Source of the DNA: Desulforhopalus sp.
Lineage (GTDB): Bacteria > Desulfobacterota > Desulfobulbia > Desulfobulbales > Desulfocapsaceae
Reading direction: 5' to 3'
DNA length: 40,412 nucleotides
NCBI GenBank assembly: GCA_024710585.1
Contig: JANJUM010000017.1
Location: 1-40,412, forward strand
The notes under the pieces were generated by a model. The model ran no database searches and had not been told where the DNA came from. It was given only the letters and a program-made list of their open reading frames with translations. Position numbers and translations under genes: made by a program. The first letter of the stretch is position 1, and each line of letters opens with the position of its first letter. Below are positions 31,350 through 39,255 of this stretch, one piece after another.

Positions 31350-31852
31350 GCGACCGTTCGCATTTGATTGCCACAGGAAAACCCTTCCAGTTCGACGCGG
31401 AACGAGACGCCATGTTCGAGCGGCTGGTGGTCCGTTACCCCACCCGGGAGTCGATGATCCTGCCCTCCCTGTGGCTGGTGCAGGAGCAGGAAGGCTGGGT
31501 CAGCCAGGAGGCCATCGCCTACATCGCCGACCGTATCGGCACCTTCGCCAGCAAGGTCTTCGAGGCGGCGACCTTCTACACCATGTACCACCTGCGGCCG
31601 ATGGGCAGATACCATATCTGCATCTGCCGCACCCTCTCCTGCTGGCTGCGCGGCAAGCAGGAAATCGTCGATTACCTGCGCGGCGAGCTCGGCCTCGCCC
31701 CCGGCGAAATTAGCGAAGATGGTCGCTTCAGCCTCGAGGAGGTGGAGTGCCTGGGCCACTGCGGCACCGCCCCGGTGGTGCAGATAAACGGCGAATTCTA
31801 TGAAAACATGGACGTCGACAAGCTGAAAAGCCTGCTGGCGACCTTGGTGTAG
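31346..31852 (+). CDS. nuoE: NADH-quinone oxidoreductase subunit E
   Basis: NuoE is the thioredoxin-fold subunit of the NADH-oxidising tip and holds the [2Fe-2S] cluster N1a. The 168-residue protein has the ligands Cys94 and Cys99 (CRTLSC), then Cys135 and Cys139 (CLGHC). The helical N-terminus includes EQEGWVSQEAI. It overlaps nuoCD by four bases and is followed after 13 bases by nuoF, its direct partner. Confidence 0.95.
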   Translation: MSDRSHLIATGKPFQFDAERDAMFERLVVRYPTRESMILPSLWLVQEQEGWVSQEAIAYIADRIGTFASKVFEAATFYTMYHLRPMGRYHICICRTLSCWLRGKQEIVDYLRGELGLAPGEISEDGRFSLEEVECLGHCGTAPVVQINGEFYENMDVDKLKSLLATLV

Positions 31853-31865
31853 GAGGGGAACGACC

Positions 31866-33137
31866 ATGGAAGTGAAGATCCTCAGCGCCAGGTTCCACCT
31901 CAAGAACAGCAATACCCTCAAGGTCGCCAAGAAGCACGGCGCCTACAAAACGCTCGACAAACTCTTCGCCACCGCCCCGGAGGACGTCATCGACGAGGTC
32001 AAGAGGAGCGGGCTGCGCGGCCGCGGCGGCGCCGGCTTCCCCGCCGGTGTCAAGTGGGGCTTTCTGCCCAAGAACACCGGCAAACCGGTCTACCTCGCCG
32101 TCAACTCCGACGAATCCGAGCCGGCGACCTTCAAGGATCGCTATATTCTTGTCAAGGACCCGCATCTGCTCATCGAGGGCATCATCATCTGCGCCTACGC
32201 CATCGGCTGCCACGACACCTATATATATATACGCGGCGAATACACCACCCAGGTCAAGGTACTGCAGGCGGCCATCGACGAGGCCTACGCCGCCGGCTAT
32301 CTCGGCGAAAAGGTCGCCGGCCAGGACTACCGGCTGGATGTCACCGTCCATCGCGGCGCCGGCGCCTACGTATGCGGCGAGGAAACCGCCCTGCTCGAGT
32401 CCATCGAGGGCAAGAAGGGGCAGCCGCGCAGCAAGCCGCCATTCCCGGCGGTAGCCGGCCTCTACGGTTGCCCGACCATCATCAACAACGTGCAGACCAT
32501 CGCCTCGCTGCCCTTCATCCTCGACAAGGGCGCCGACGCCTACAAGGCCTATGGCACGGAGAAGAGCCCCGGCACCCATCTCTTCGGCATCTCCGGCCAT
32601 GTCGAGAAACCTGGGATGTACGAGCTTCCCCTGGGCCTGCCCCTGCTGGAGGTGATCAACACGGTCGCCGGCGGCGTGTGGAAGGGGCGGAAGCTCAAGG
32701 GCATCATCCCCGGCGGCAGTTCCACCCCGGTGCTGCTGCCCGAGGAGGCCGCCGACGCCACCCTCGACTACGAGTCGATGGCCGCCCACAAGACCATGTT
32801 CGGATCCGGCGGCATCGTCGTCCTCGACGAGACGGTGGACATCGTCCAGCTGGTCAAAAACCTCATCGACTTCTATCATCACGAGTCCTGCGGCCAGTGC
32901 ACCCCCTGCCGCGAAGGCCTCGGCTGGATGCTGAAGATCATCAAGAAGATCCTGCGCCGCGAAGGAACCATGGACGATGTCCTCCTGCTGCGCGAGCTGT
33001 GCGACAACATCGAGATGAAAACCGTCTGCGTCCTCTCTGCCGCCTGCACCATGCCGGTGCGCAGCTACCTGGACAAGTTCAGACACGAATTCGAGGCGTA
33101 CGTGGCCGATGCCGCAACCGCCCAAGCATGCCAGTAG
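31866..33137 (+). CDS. nuoF: NADH-quinone oxidoreductase subunit F (NADH and FMN site)
   Basis: NuoF binds NADH, FMN and cluster N3. The 423-residue protein shows the NADH/FMN loop GRGGAGFPAGVKW starting at residue 52, the AVNSDESEPATFKDR segment at 78-92, GAYVCGEETALL at 166-177, and the cluster ligands Cys342, Cys345, Cys348 (SCGQCTPCREG) and Cys388. The ribosome site is AGGAGG. It lacks the N-terminal thioredoxin-like extension seen in HoxF/HndC-type proteins, which fits true complex I. A short run of TA repeats at 32220-32231 lies in the coding sequence. Confidence 0.96.
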   Translation: MEVKILSARFHLKNSNTLKVAKKHGAYKTLDKLFATAPEDVIDEVKRSGLRGRGGAGFPAGVKWGFLPKNTGKPVYLAVNSDESEPATFKDRYILVKDPHLLIEGIIICAYAIGCHDTYIYIRGEYTTQVKVLQAAIDEAYAAGYLGEKVAGQDYRLDVTVHRGAGAYVCGEETALLESIEGKKGQPRSKPPFPAVAGLYGCPTIINNVQTIASLPFILDKGADAYKAYGTEKSPGTHLFGISGHVEKPGMYELPLGLPLLEVINTVAGGVWKGRKLKGIIPGGSSTPVLLPEEAADATLDYESMAAHKTMFGSGGIVVLDETVDIVQLVKNLIDFYHHESCGQCTPCREGLGWMLKIIKKILRREGTMDDVLLLRELCDNIEMKTVCVLSAACTMPVRSYLDKFRHEFEAYVADAATAQACQ

Positions 33138-33145
33138 GGGATCCC

Positions 33146-34708
33146 ATGGCTGACAAGATCACGCTTTTCGTCAACGGAGTCGAGGTGGAGGTGGAGTCGG
33201 GCAAAAACCTCATCGACGCCGTCGCCGCCGCCGGCATCGAAATTCCCCACCTCTGCTATCACCCGGCCCTCGGCGCCGACGGCAACTGCCGCATGTGCCT
33301 GGTGGGTATCGAAGACGGGCGGCCGCCGCTGGTTCCGGCCTGCAAGACCCCGGCCCAGGCCGGCATGAAGGTGCTGCTCGATGCCGCCCACATCAAGAAG
33401 ATCCAGCACGACGTCATGGAGTTCGAGCTGATCAACCACCCCATCGACTGCCCCATCTGCGACCAGGCCGGCGAATGCAAGCTCCAGGACTACTACATGA
33501 CCTACCATGGTCAGCCGAGCCGTATGACCGTGCCCCAGGTGCAGAAGTCCAAGAAGCTCGATTTCGGCTGCGGCGTGGTGCACGACCAGGAACGCTGCGT
33601 CACCTGCGGACGCTGCGTGCGTTTCTGCCGGCAGATCACCAAGACCGGCGAGTTGGGCATCGTCAACCGCAGCGACCAGGCGCGGGTCACCATCTTTCCG
33701 GGGCGGCCGCTCAACAACCGCTATGCCCTCAATGTCGTCGACCTCTGCCCGGTAGGCGCCATGACCAGCAGGGACTTCCGCTTCCAGCAGCGGGTCTGGT
33801 TCCTCAAAAAGAGCCCGGGCATCTGCCACGGCTGCAGCAAGGGCTGCAACATCGTCATCGACCACCACCGCGAGAAGTACGCCGACGATCGCATCTATCG
33901 CTTCCGCCCTCGTCTCAACCTGCAGGTCAACGGCTATTTCATCTGCGACGAAGGCCGGCTGAGCTACAGGCGGGAAAACGAGGGGAGGCTCACCGTGGCG
34001 CGCATCGGCGGACAGCCGGCGGCTGTGGCCGACGCCCTGGCCGCCTGCCGCGACGAGCTGCAGCGGGCGCAGAAAGTCGTCGTCCTGCTCTCTCCCAGCT
34101 GCTCCCTGGAACAGATGCTGGCGGCCCGCGAGTGGGCTGCCAGGCATGGCGCGATCCTCTCCGGGTTCAGCGACGGCTACCTCAAGCCGGGCGACGGCGA
34201 CGGCTATCTCATCCAGGACGACAAGTCGGCCAACCGCGCCGGCCTGCTCCTGCTCGGCATCGACTGCCGCCGCGAGACCTTCCTGGCGGCCCTCGCCGAG
34301 GCCCAGCTGCTGATCAACTGCGACAACGAGCTCGAGCGAAGCTTCCCGCTGGAAGAGCTGCAGCAGCTTCTCATGGGGATCAGAACCATCCTCGCCACCA
34401 GCCACGATTCGCCCTGCGCGGCCACGGCCGACATCGCCGTGCCGGTCGCTTCCTTCAGCGAATACGACGGCGCGGTGGTCAACTGCGACGGCATCCTGCA
34501 ATGCTTCCGCAAGGCAGTCGGCAAAAACGAGCCGCTGCCCGACATGGCCGACTTCATCGCCGCCCTCGACGGGACTGCGGCCGACCGGGCCGGCCTCTTC
34601 ACCGCGCTTGCCGCCCTCATTCCGGCCCTCGCCGGGCAGAGCGCCGATACGGTCCCGGCCCAGGGATTGAAACTCAACGAAAACGAGGCCGCCCATGTCA
34701 GCGCTTGA
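33146..34708 (+). CDS. nuoG: NADH-quinone oxidoreductase subunit G, short form
   Basis: NuoG extends the iron-sulfur chain from NuoF. The 520-residue protein keeps every cluster motif: [2Fe-2S] N1b (Cys37, 48, 51, 66), N5 (His98, Cys102, 105, 111), N4 (Cys151, 154, 157 and 201) and the off-path N7 set (Cys227, 230, 234, 267). The molybdopterin-oxidoreductase-like part after residue 270 is much shorter than in E. coli (908 residues), but ends with a recognisable family tail (SFSEYDGAVVNCDG). The last 14 bases overlap nuoH. The short form reads as intact, with no frameshift. Confidence 0.93.
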   Translation: MADKITLFVNGVEVEVESGKNLIDAVAAAGIEIPHLCYHPALGADGNCRMCLVGIEDGRPPLVPACKTPAQAGMKVLLDAAHIKKIQHDVMEFELINHPIDCPICDQAGECKLQDYYMTYHGQPSRMTVPQVQKSKKLDFGCGVVHDQERCVTCGRCVRFCRQITKTGELGIVNRSDQARVTIFPGRPLNNRYALNVVDLCPVGAMTSRDFRFQQRVWFLKKSPGICHGCSKGCNIVIDHHREKYADDRIYRFRPRLNLQVNGYFICDEGRLSYRRENEGRLTVARIGGQPAAVADALAACRDELQRAQKVVVLLSPSCSLEQMLAAREWAARHGAILSGFSDGYLKPGDGDGYLIQDDKSANRAGLLLLGIDCRRETFLAALAEAQLLINCDNELERSFPLEELQQLLMGIRTILATSHDSPCAATADIAVPVASFSEYDGAVVNCDGILQCFRKAVGKNEPLPDMADFIAALDGTAADRAGLFTALAALIPALAGQSADTVPAQGLKLNENEAAHVSA

Positions 34709-35981
34709 TATTTTCATGGTCGTCGTGCGAGTCGCCTTCAGCGCCTTCATCCCCCTGTGCTTCATCGCCGTCTGCGTGTGGATGGAGCGACGCGGCGCCG
34801 GCTTCTTCCAGGACCGCTCCGGCCCCAACCGCGCCAACATCTTCGGCTTCCGCGCCGCCGGCCTGGTGCAGAACCTGGCCGATGCCGCCAAGCTCATCTT
34901 CAAGGAAGATGTCACCTCGGGCCATATCAAACACAAGTTCTACTTCGTGCTCGCGCCGCTGATCGTCTTCTTCACCGCCGTCGTCTCCTTCGCCGTGGTG
35001 CCCTTCGCCGATACGCTCGTGCTGGGCGGCAAGAGCTACCTCATGCAGGGTATCCCGCTGGACCTCGGCATCCTCTGGTTCCTCTCCTTCGTCGGCTTCT
35101 CGGTCTACGGCATCATTCTCGCCGGCTGGTCTTCGACCAACAAGTACGGGGTGCTGGGCGGCCTCCGCTCGGCCGCCCAGGTAATCAGCTACGAGATCCC
35201 CATGGGGCTGGCCATCGTCAGCCTGCTGGTGGTCTACGGCACCATCCACCTCAACGAGATCGCGCAGTTCCAGGGCCGCCTGCTCTTCGGCTTCATCCCC
35301 ATGTGGGGGGCGGTGCTGCAGCCCCTCGGGCTGGTCATCTTCATCGTCGCCGCCTTCGCCGAGACCAACCGCACCCCCTTCGACCTCGCCGAGGGCGAAA
35401 GCGAGCTGGTGGCCGGCTTCCATGTCGAGTACAGCGCCATGAAGTTCGCCGTGTTCTTCATGGGGGAATACGTGGCCCTGTTCGTCTCCAGCGCCATGAT
35501 CGTCACCCTGTTCTTCGGCGGTTACCAGGTGCCCTTCCTGTCCACCGCCACCCTGATCAACAACGCCAAGCCGGTGGCCTTCCTGCTGATGGTCGCCGTG
35601 CCGGTGGCCATGCACTACTTCGCCGGCTGGATCAGGCGCAGCAACGTCAGCCACTACCCCAGGGAGAACGACCCGCGAGTCTTCGAGGCCGAGATCTACA
35701 TCAAGTGCTTCTGGGGCCTGGTCATCTTTCTCGAGGTGGTGCTCCTCCTCATCCTCTTTGCCGACAAGGGCGGCCCCGCCGCTCACATCTTCGTCATGCT
35801 GCTGCAGATGGCCACTTTCCTGGTGAAGGTCACCATGATGATCTTCGTCTACATCTGGGTGCGCTGGACCCTGCCCCGCTTCCGCTACGACCAGCTGCAA
35901 CGCTTGGGATGGCAGACCCTCCTTCCCCTGGCCCTGCTCAACATCTTTGTCACCAGCGCCGTTGTCGTGGCGCTGAGCTAA
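34695..35981 (+). CDS. nuoH: NADH-quinone oxidoreductase subunit H with an internal insertion
   Basis: NuoH forms the membrane part of the quinone channel. The 428-residue protein has the family motifs MERRGAGFFQDRSGPNR at 30-46, AETNRTPFDLAEGESELVAGF at 222-242 and RWTLPRFRYDQL near 390. E. coli NuoH has 325 residues. The surplus lies mainly at about 277-365, between GEYV and the last two helices, and seems to add two hydrophobic segments joined by a charged loop (RRSNVSHYPREND). The start overlaps nuoG by 14 bases. NuoI follows after a 12-base gap with AGGAGG. Confidence 0.93.
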   Translation: MSALDIFMVVVRVAFSAFIPLCFIAVCVWMERRGAGFFQDRSGPNRANIFGFRAAGLVQNLADAAKLIFKEDVTSGHIKHKFYFVLAPLIVFFTAVVSFAVVPFADTLVLGGKSYLMQGIPLDLGILWFLSFVGFSVYGIILAGWSSTNKYGVLGGLRSAAQVISYEIPMGLAIVSLLVVYGTIHLNEIAQFQGRLLFGFIPMWGAVLQPLGLVIFIVAAFAETNRTPFDLAEGESELVAGFHVEYSAMKFAVFFMGEYVALFVSSAMIVTLFFGGYQVPFLSTATLINNAKPVAFLLMVAVPVAMHYFAGWIRRSNVSHYPRENDPRVFEAEIYIKCFWGLVIFLEVVLLLILFADKGGPAAHIFVMLLQMATFLVKVTMMIFVYIWVRWTLPRFRYDQLQRLGWQTLLPLALLNIFVTSAVVVALS

Positions 35982-35993
35982 AGGAGGACGACC

Positions 35994-36518
35994 ATGGGAG
36001 CGACCGTCAAGACCCTGCCACGAAAGGGGGCGAGCCTCAAGGAACGCCTCTACCTGATCGAAATCGTCAAAGGCATGGCCACCACCTTCGGCCATTTCTT
36101 CCGCAACCTGCTCGACAACCGCCGCCTCTACGTACGCCACTACCCCGAGGTGCAGCCGGAGATCCCGGTGCGCTGGCGGGGACGACACCGCCTCACCACC
36201 CATGAGGACGGCACGGTCAAATGCGTCGCCTGCTTCATGTGCCAGACCAACTGCCCGGCCAACTGCATCCAGATCACCGCCGGAGAGCGTCTCGACGGGC
36301 GCACCGAGAAAATGCCGGTGAAATTCACCATCGACCTTCTCGAATGCATCTACTGCGGCTACTGCGTCGAGGCCTGTCCCCTGGACGCCATCCGCATGGA
36401 CACAGGGATCTTCTCGGTCACCGGCGACAAGAGGTCGTCCTTCGTGCTCGAGCTCTCCGACCTTCTCGCCACCAAGGGCGCCTTTGCCGAGGAAGATTAT
36501 AAGAAAGGGGGCGCATAA
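35994..36518 (+). CDS. nuoI: NADH-quinone oxidoreductase subunit I
   Basis: NuoI carries clusters N6a and N6b between NuoG and NuoB. The 174-residue protein has two CX2CX2CX3CP motifs: Cys77, 80, 83, 87 (CVACFMCQTNCP) and Cys118, 121, 124, 128 (CIYCGYCVEACP). An amphipathic N-terminal helix (TFGHFFRNLL) anchors the subunit at the membrane. It has an AGGAGG site and is followed three bases later by nuoJ. Confidence 0.96.
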   Translation: MGATVKTLPRKGASLKERLYLIEIVKGMATTFGHFFRNLLDNRRLYVRHYPEVQPEIPVRWRGRHRLTTHEDGTVKCVACFMCQTNCPANCIQITAGERLDGRTEKMPVKFTIDLLECIYCGYCVEACPLDAIRMDTGIFSVTGDKRSSFVLELSDLLATKGAFAEEDYKKGGA

Positions 36519-36521
36519 GCC

Positions 36522-37031
36522 ATGATTACCGAACTGCTCTTCAACGGATTTGCCATCCTGGCGGTATTGGGCGCCGTTGGCCTGGTGCTCTTCCGCCATC
36601 CCATGAACGGAGCGATGAGCCTGGTGGTGACCATGGTGTCCCTGGCCGGACTCTACGCCCTGCTCTCCGCCAAGCTGATCTTCGCCCTGCAGCTCATCGT
36701 CTACGCCGGGGCGATCATGTCGCTGATTCTCTTTATCATCATGTTTCTCAACCTCCAGGAGAAGGATCTGCCTGAGGAGAGCGGGCGCTGGTACTATCTG
36801 CTCGGCGGGGTGGTCGTCATCGCCCCCATCGCCCTCTTTCTGGTCAAGATCGTCAAGACCCTGCCCGGCAGCGAGGCCACCATCGTCGGCGGCGGCTTCG
36901 GCGGCATCAAGGAGGTCGGGCTGGTGCTCTTCCAGGATTGGCTGCTACCCTTTGAAATCGTCTCGATACTGCTGCTCATCGCCCTGGTCGGGGCGGTGGT
37001 TCTGGCGGGTAAAAGGAGGCTCGGCAAGTGA
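36522..37031 (+). CDS. nuoJ: NADH-quinone oxidoreductase subunit J
   Basis: NuoJ is a five-helix antiporter-linking membrane subunit. The 169-residue protein shows [20 protein letters not shown] and [12 protein letters not shown] in the third helix region, the site of the pi-bulge in complex I structures. It starts three bases after nuoI with an AAAGGGGG site. The stop TGA overlaps the GTG start of nuoK by four bases. Confidence 0.93.
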   Translation: MITELLFNGFAILAVLGAVGLVLFRHPMNGAMSLVVTMVSLAGLYALLSAKLIFALQLIVYAGAIMSLILFIIMFLNLQEKDLPEESGRWYYLLGGVVVIAPIALFLVKIVKTLPGSEATIVGGGFGGIKEVGLVLFQDWLLPFEIVSILLLIALVGAVVLAGKRRLGK

Positions 37032-37324
37032 TACAGGACTATCTCGTTCTCAGTATCGTTCTTTTCTGCCTCGGCATGCTCGGGGTGATCACCAGGCGCA
37101 ACGTCTTCACCGTCTTCATGTCGGTCGAGCTGATGCTCAACGCCGCCAACCTCGCCTTTATCGCCTTCTCCCGGCTGCACCAGACCATGGATGGCCACGT
37201 CCTGGCCATGCTGGTCATGGCGGTGGCCGCAGCGGAGGCGGCGCTGGCGCTGGCGGTGGTCATTCTCCTGCACAAACATAAGAGCAGGCTGGACACCAAC
37301 GTCTTCAGCCTGTTGAAGGGGTGA
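37028..37324 (+). CDS. nuoK: NADH-quinone oxidoreductase subunit K
   Basis: NuoK is a three-helix subunit of the proton path. The 98-residue protein includes the conserved [12 protein letters not shown] (helix 2) and [15 protein letters not shown] (helix 3) segments with both functional Glu residues. The start is GTG at 37028, overlapping the nuoJ stop (GTGA); the family N-terminus leaves no better choice. NuoL follows after four bases. Confidence 0.95.
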   Translation: MIQDYLVLSIVLFCLGMLGVITRRNVFTVFMSVELMLNAANLAFIAFSRLHQTMDGHVLAMLVMAVAAAEAALALAVVILLHKHKSRLDTNVFSLLKG

Positions 37325-37328
37325 TGCT

Positions 37329-39242
37329 ATGGAACACTCGGTTACCTACCTCGGCTATATCCCCCTCATGCCGCTGCTCGGCGCCCTGGTCCTCGGCCTT
37401 CTCCATCTTTTCACCTGCCGCGGCAAAGCCCTGCCGGAGCTGCTCTACGGGGCTCTGGCGTGCATCGGGCCGCTGCTCTCCTTCATCTTCGCCCTGGTGG
37501 TGTTCTTCCACCTCAAAGGGCTGCCCGCCGAAGAGCGCTTCCTCGTCCATAACGCCTTCACCTGGTTCGCCGTGGGCGACCTCCATGTCGACATGGGCTT
37601 CCTCGCCGACCCCCTCAGCTCGCTGATGCTGCTCTTCGTCACCTTGATCGGTTCGCTCATCCATATCTATTCGGTGGGCTACATGGCCGGGGATGAGAAT
37701 TTCGGCAAGTTCTTCGCCTATCTCAACCTCTTTCTCGGCTCGATGCTCATCCTCGTCCTCGCCAGCGGCCCGGTGGTGATGTTCGTCGGCTGGGAAGGCG
37801 TCGGCCTCTGCTCCTACCTGCTCATCAGCTACTACTGCAAGGAGACCGAGAACGTCATCGCCGGCAACAAGGCCTTCATCGTCAACCGCATCGGCGACCT
37901 CGGCTTCGTGCTCGGCATGTCCCTGCTCTTCTGGGCCATCGGCGCAGGCGGTTTCGACTACCTGTCTCTGAAGGCCAACGTCGACAAGATCGCCCCGGCG
38001 ACAGGCATCGCCATCTGTCTGCTGCTCTTTGTCGGCGCCTGCGGCAAATCGGCGCAGATCCCTCTCTATGTGTGGCTGCCCGACGCCATGGCCGGTCCCA
38101 CGCCGGTTTCCGCCCTCATCCACGCGGCGACCATGGTCACCGCCGGTGTCTACATGGTGGCCCGCTTCAGCTTCCTCTACGCCTCCCATGCCACAGCGGG
38201 AACGGTGGTCGCCTGGGTCGGCATCCTCACCGCCCTGCTGGCTGCCATCTTTGGCATGTTCCAGAAGGACATCAAGAAGATCCTCGCTTACTCCACCGTC
38301 AGCCAGCTGGGCTACATGTTCGCCGGCGTTGGTATCGCCGCCTACTCGGCGGGCATCTTCCATGTCTTCACCCACGCCTTCTTCAAGGCCCTGCTCTTCC
38401 TCGGCGCGGGGTCGGTGATCTACGCCCTCCATCACCAGCAGGACATCTGGAAGATGGGCGGCTTAAAGAGCAAGTTGCCCAAGACCTACCTGACGATGAT
38501 GATCGGCGCTTTCGCCCTGGCCGGCTGCCCGCCGTTCTCCGGCTTCTTCAGCAAGGACGAGATTCTCTTCTCCGCCCTGGCCACCGGCCACACCGGCATC
38601 TGGCTGGTCGGCGTGCTGGTCGCCGGAATGACCGCCTATTACACCTTCCGCATGATCTTCCTCGTCTTCCACGGCGAACCGCGCGACGCCGAGGCCCATG
38701 CCCATGCCCATGAGCCGCCGGCGGTCATGACCGTGCCGTTGCAGATCCTCGCCTTCGGGGCCCTCTTCGCCGGTTTTCTCAATCTTCCAGGAATTTTCGG
38801 CGGCAGCCTCAAGGTCTCCCAGTGGCTCGCCCCGAGCCTCGTCGATCACCACCCCCATGTCTCGGTATGGCTCGAATTGCTCGCTATCCTGACCAGCATC
38901 GCCGCCTTCGCCATCGGCATCACCCTCGCTCACCGCAAGTTCGGTCAGGGGGCCCAGGAGCCGGAATTCACCGGCTTCGCCAAGTTCGGCTATCACAAGT
39001 TCTATGTCGACGAACTCTACAACGCCGTCTTCGTCCAGCCTTACAAGGCGTTCGGCGGTCTCATCTCGCGCTTTTTCGAACCCTATGTCACCGACTGCCA
39101 CGTGCGCCTGTCGACCTGGCTGTACCGCAAAGCCGGCATGGCCTTCAAAGCCCTGCAGGTCGGGTATGTGCGGGTCTATGCCATATATATGGTCATCGGT
39201 CTCAGCCTGATGAGCCTGTTCCTCTCGCAAACGATCCACTAG
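37329..39242 (+). CDS. nuoL: NADH-quinone oxidoreductase subunit L
   Basis: NuoL is the distal antiporter-like proton-pumping subunit, with about sixteen helices and a long lateral helix. The 637-residue protein has GWEGVGLCSYLLI near 155, the pump region KSAQIPLYVWLPDAM and PTPVSALIHAATMVTAGVY, and KKILAYSTVSQLGYM. The His-rich stretch AHAHAHEPP near 455 lies in a cytoplasmic or periplasmic loop. An AAGGGGTG site lies upstream of ATG 37329. The C-terminal lateral-helix region is present. Confidence 0.95.
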   Translation: MEHSVTYLGYIPLMPLLGALVLGLLHLFTCRGKALPELLYGALACIGPLLSFIFALVVFFHLKGLPAEERFLVHNAFTWFAVGDLHVDMGFLADPLSSLMLLFVTLIGSLIHIYSVGYMAGDENFGKFFAYLNLFLGSMLILVLASGPVVMFVGWEGVGLCSYLLISYYCKETENVIAGNKAFIVNRIGDLGFVLGMSLLFWAIGAGGFDYLSLKANVDKIAPATGIAICLLLFVGACGKSAQIPLYVWLPDAMAGPTPVSALIHAATMVTAGVYMVARFSFLYASHATAGTVVAWVGILTALLAAIFGMFQKDIKKILAYSTVSQLGYMFAGVGIAAYSAGIFHVFTHAFFKALLFLGAGSVIYALHHQQDIWKMGGLKSKLPKTYLTMMIGAFALAGCPPFSGFFSKDEILFSALATGHTGIWLVGVLVAGMTAYYTFRMIFLVFHGEPRDAEAHAHAHEPPAVMTVPLQILAFGALFAGFLNLPGIFGGSLKVSQWLAPSLVDHHPHVSVWLELLAILTSIAAFAIGITLAHRKFGQGAQEPEFTGFAKFGYHKFYVDELYNAVFVQPYKAFGGLISRFFEPYVTDCHVRLSTWLYRKAGMAFKALQVGYVRVYAIYMVIGLSLMSLFLSQTIH

Positions 39243-39255
39243 GAAAGGTGCGCGC

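Noticed and set aside
33065-36599. Two very long minus-strand frames opposite nuoG to nuoI
   Set aside because: Composition is typical of reverse-strand shadows, with no plausible start signals.
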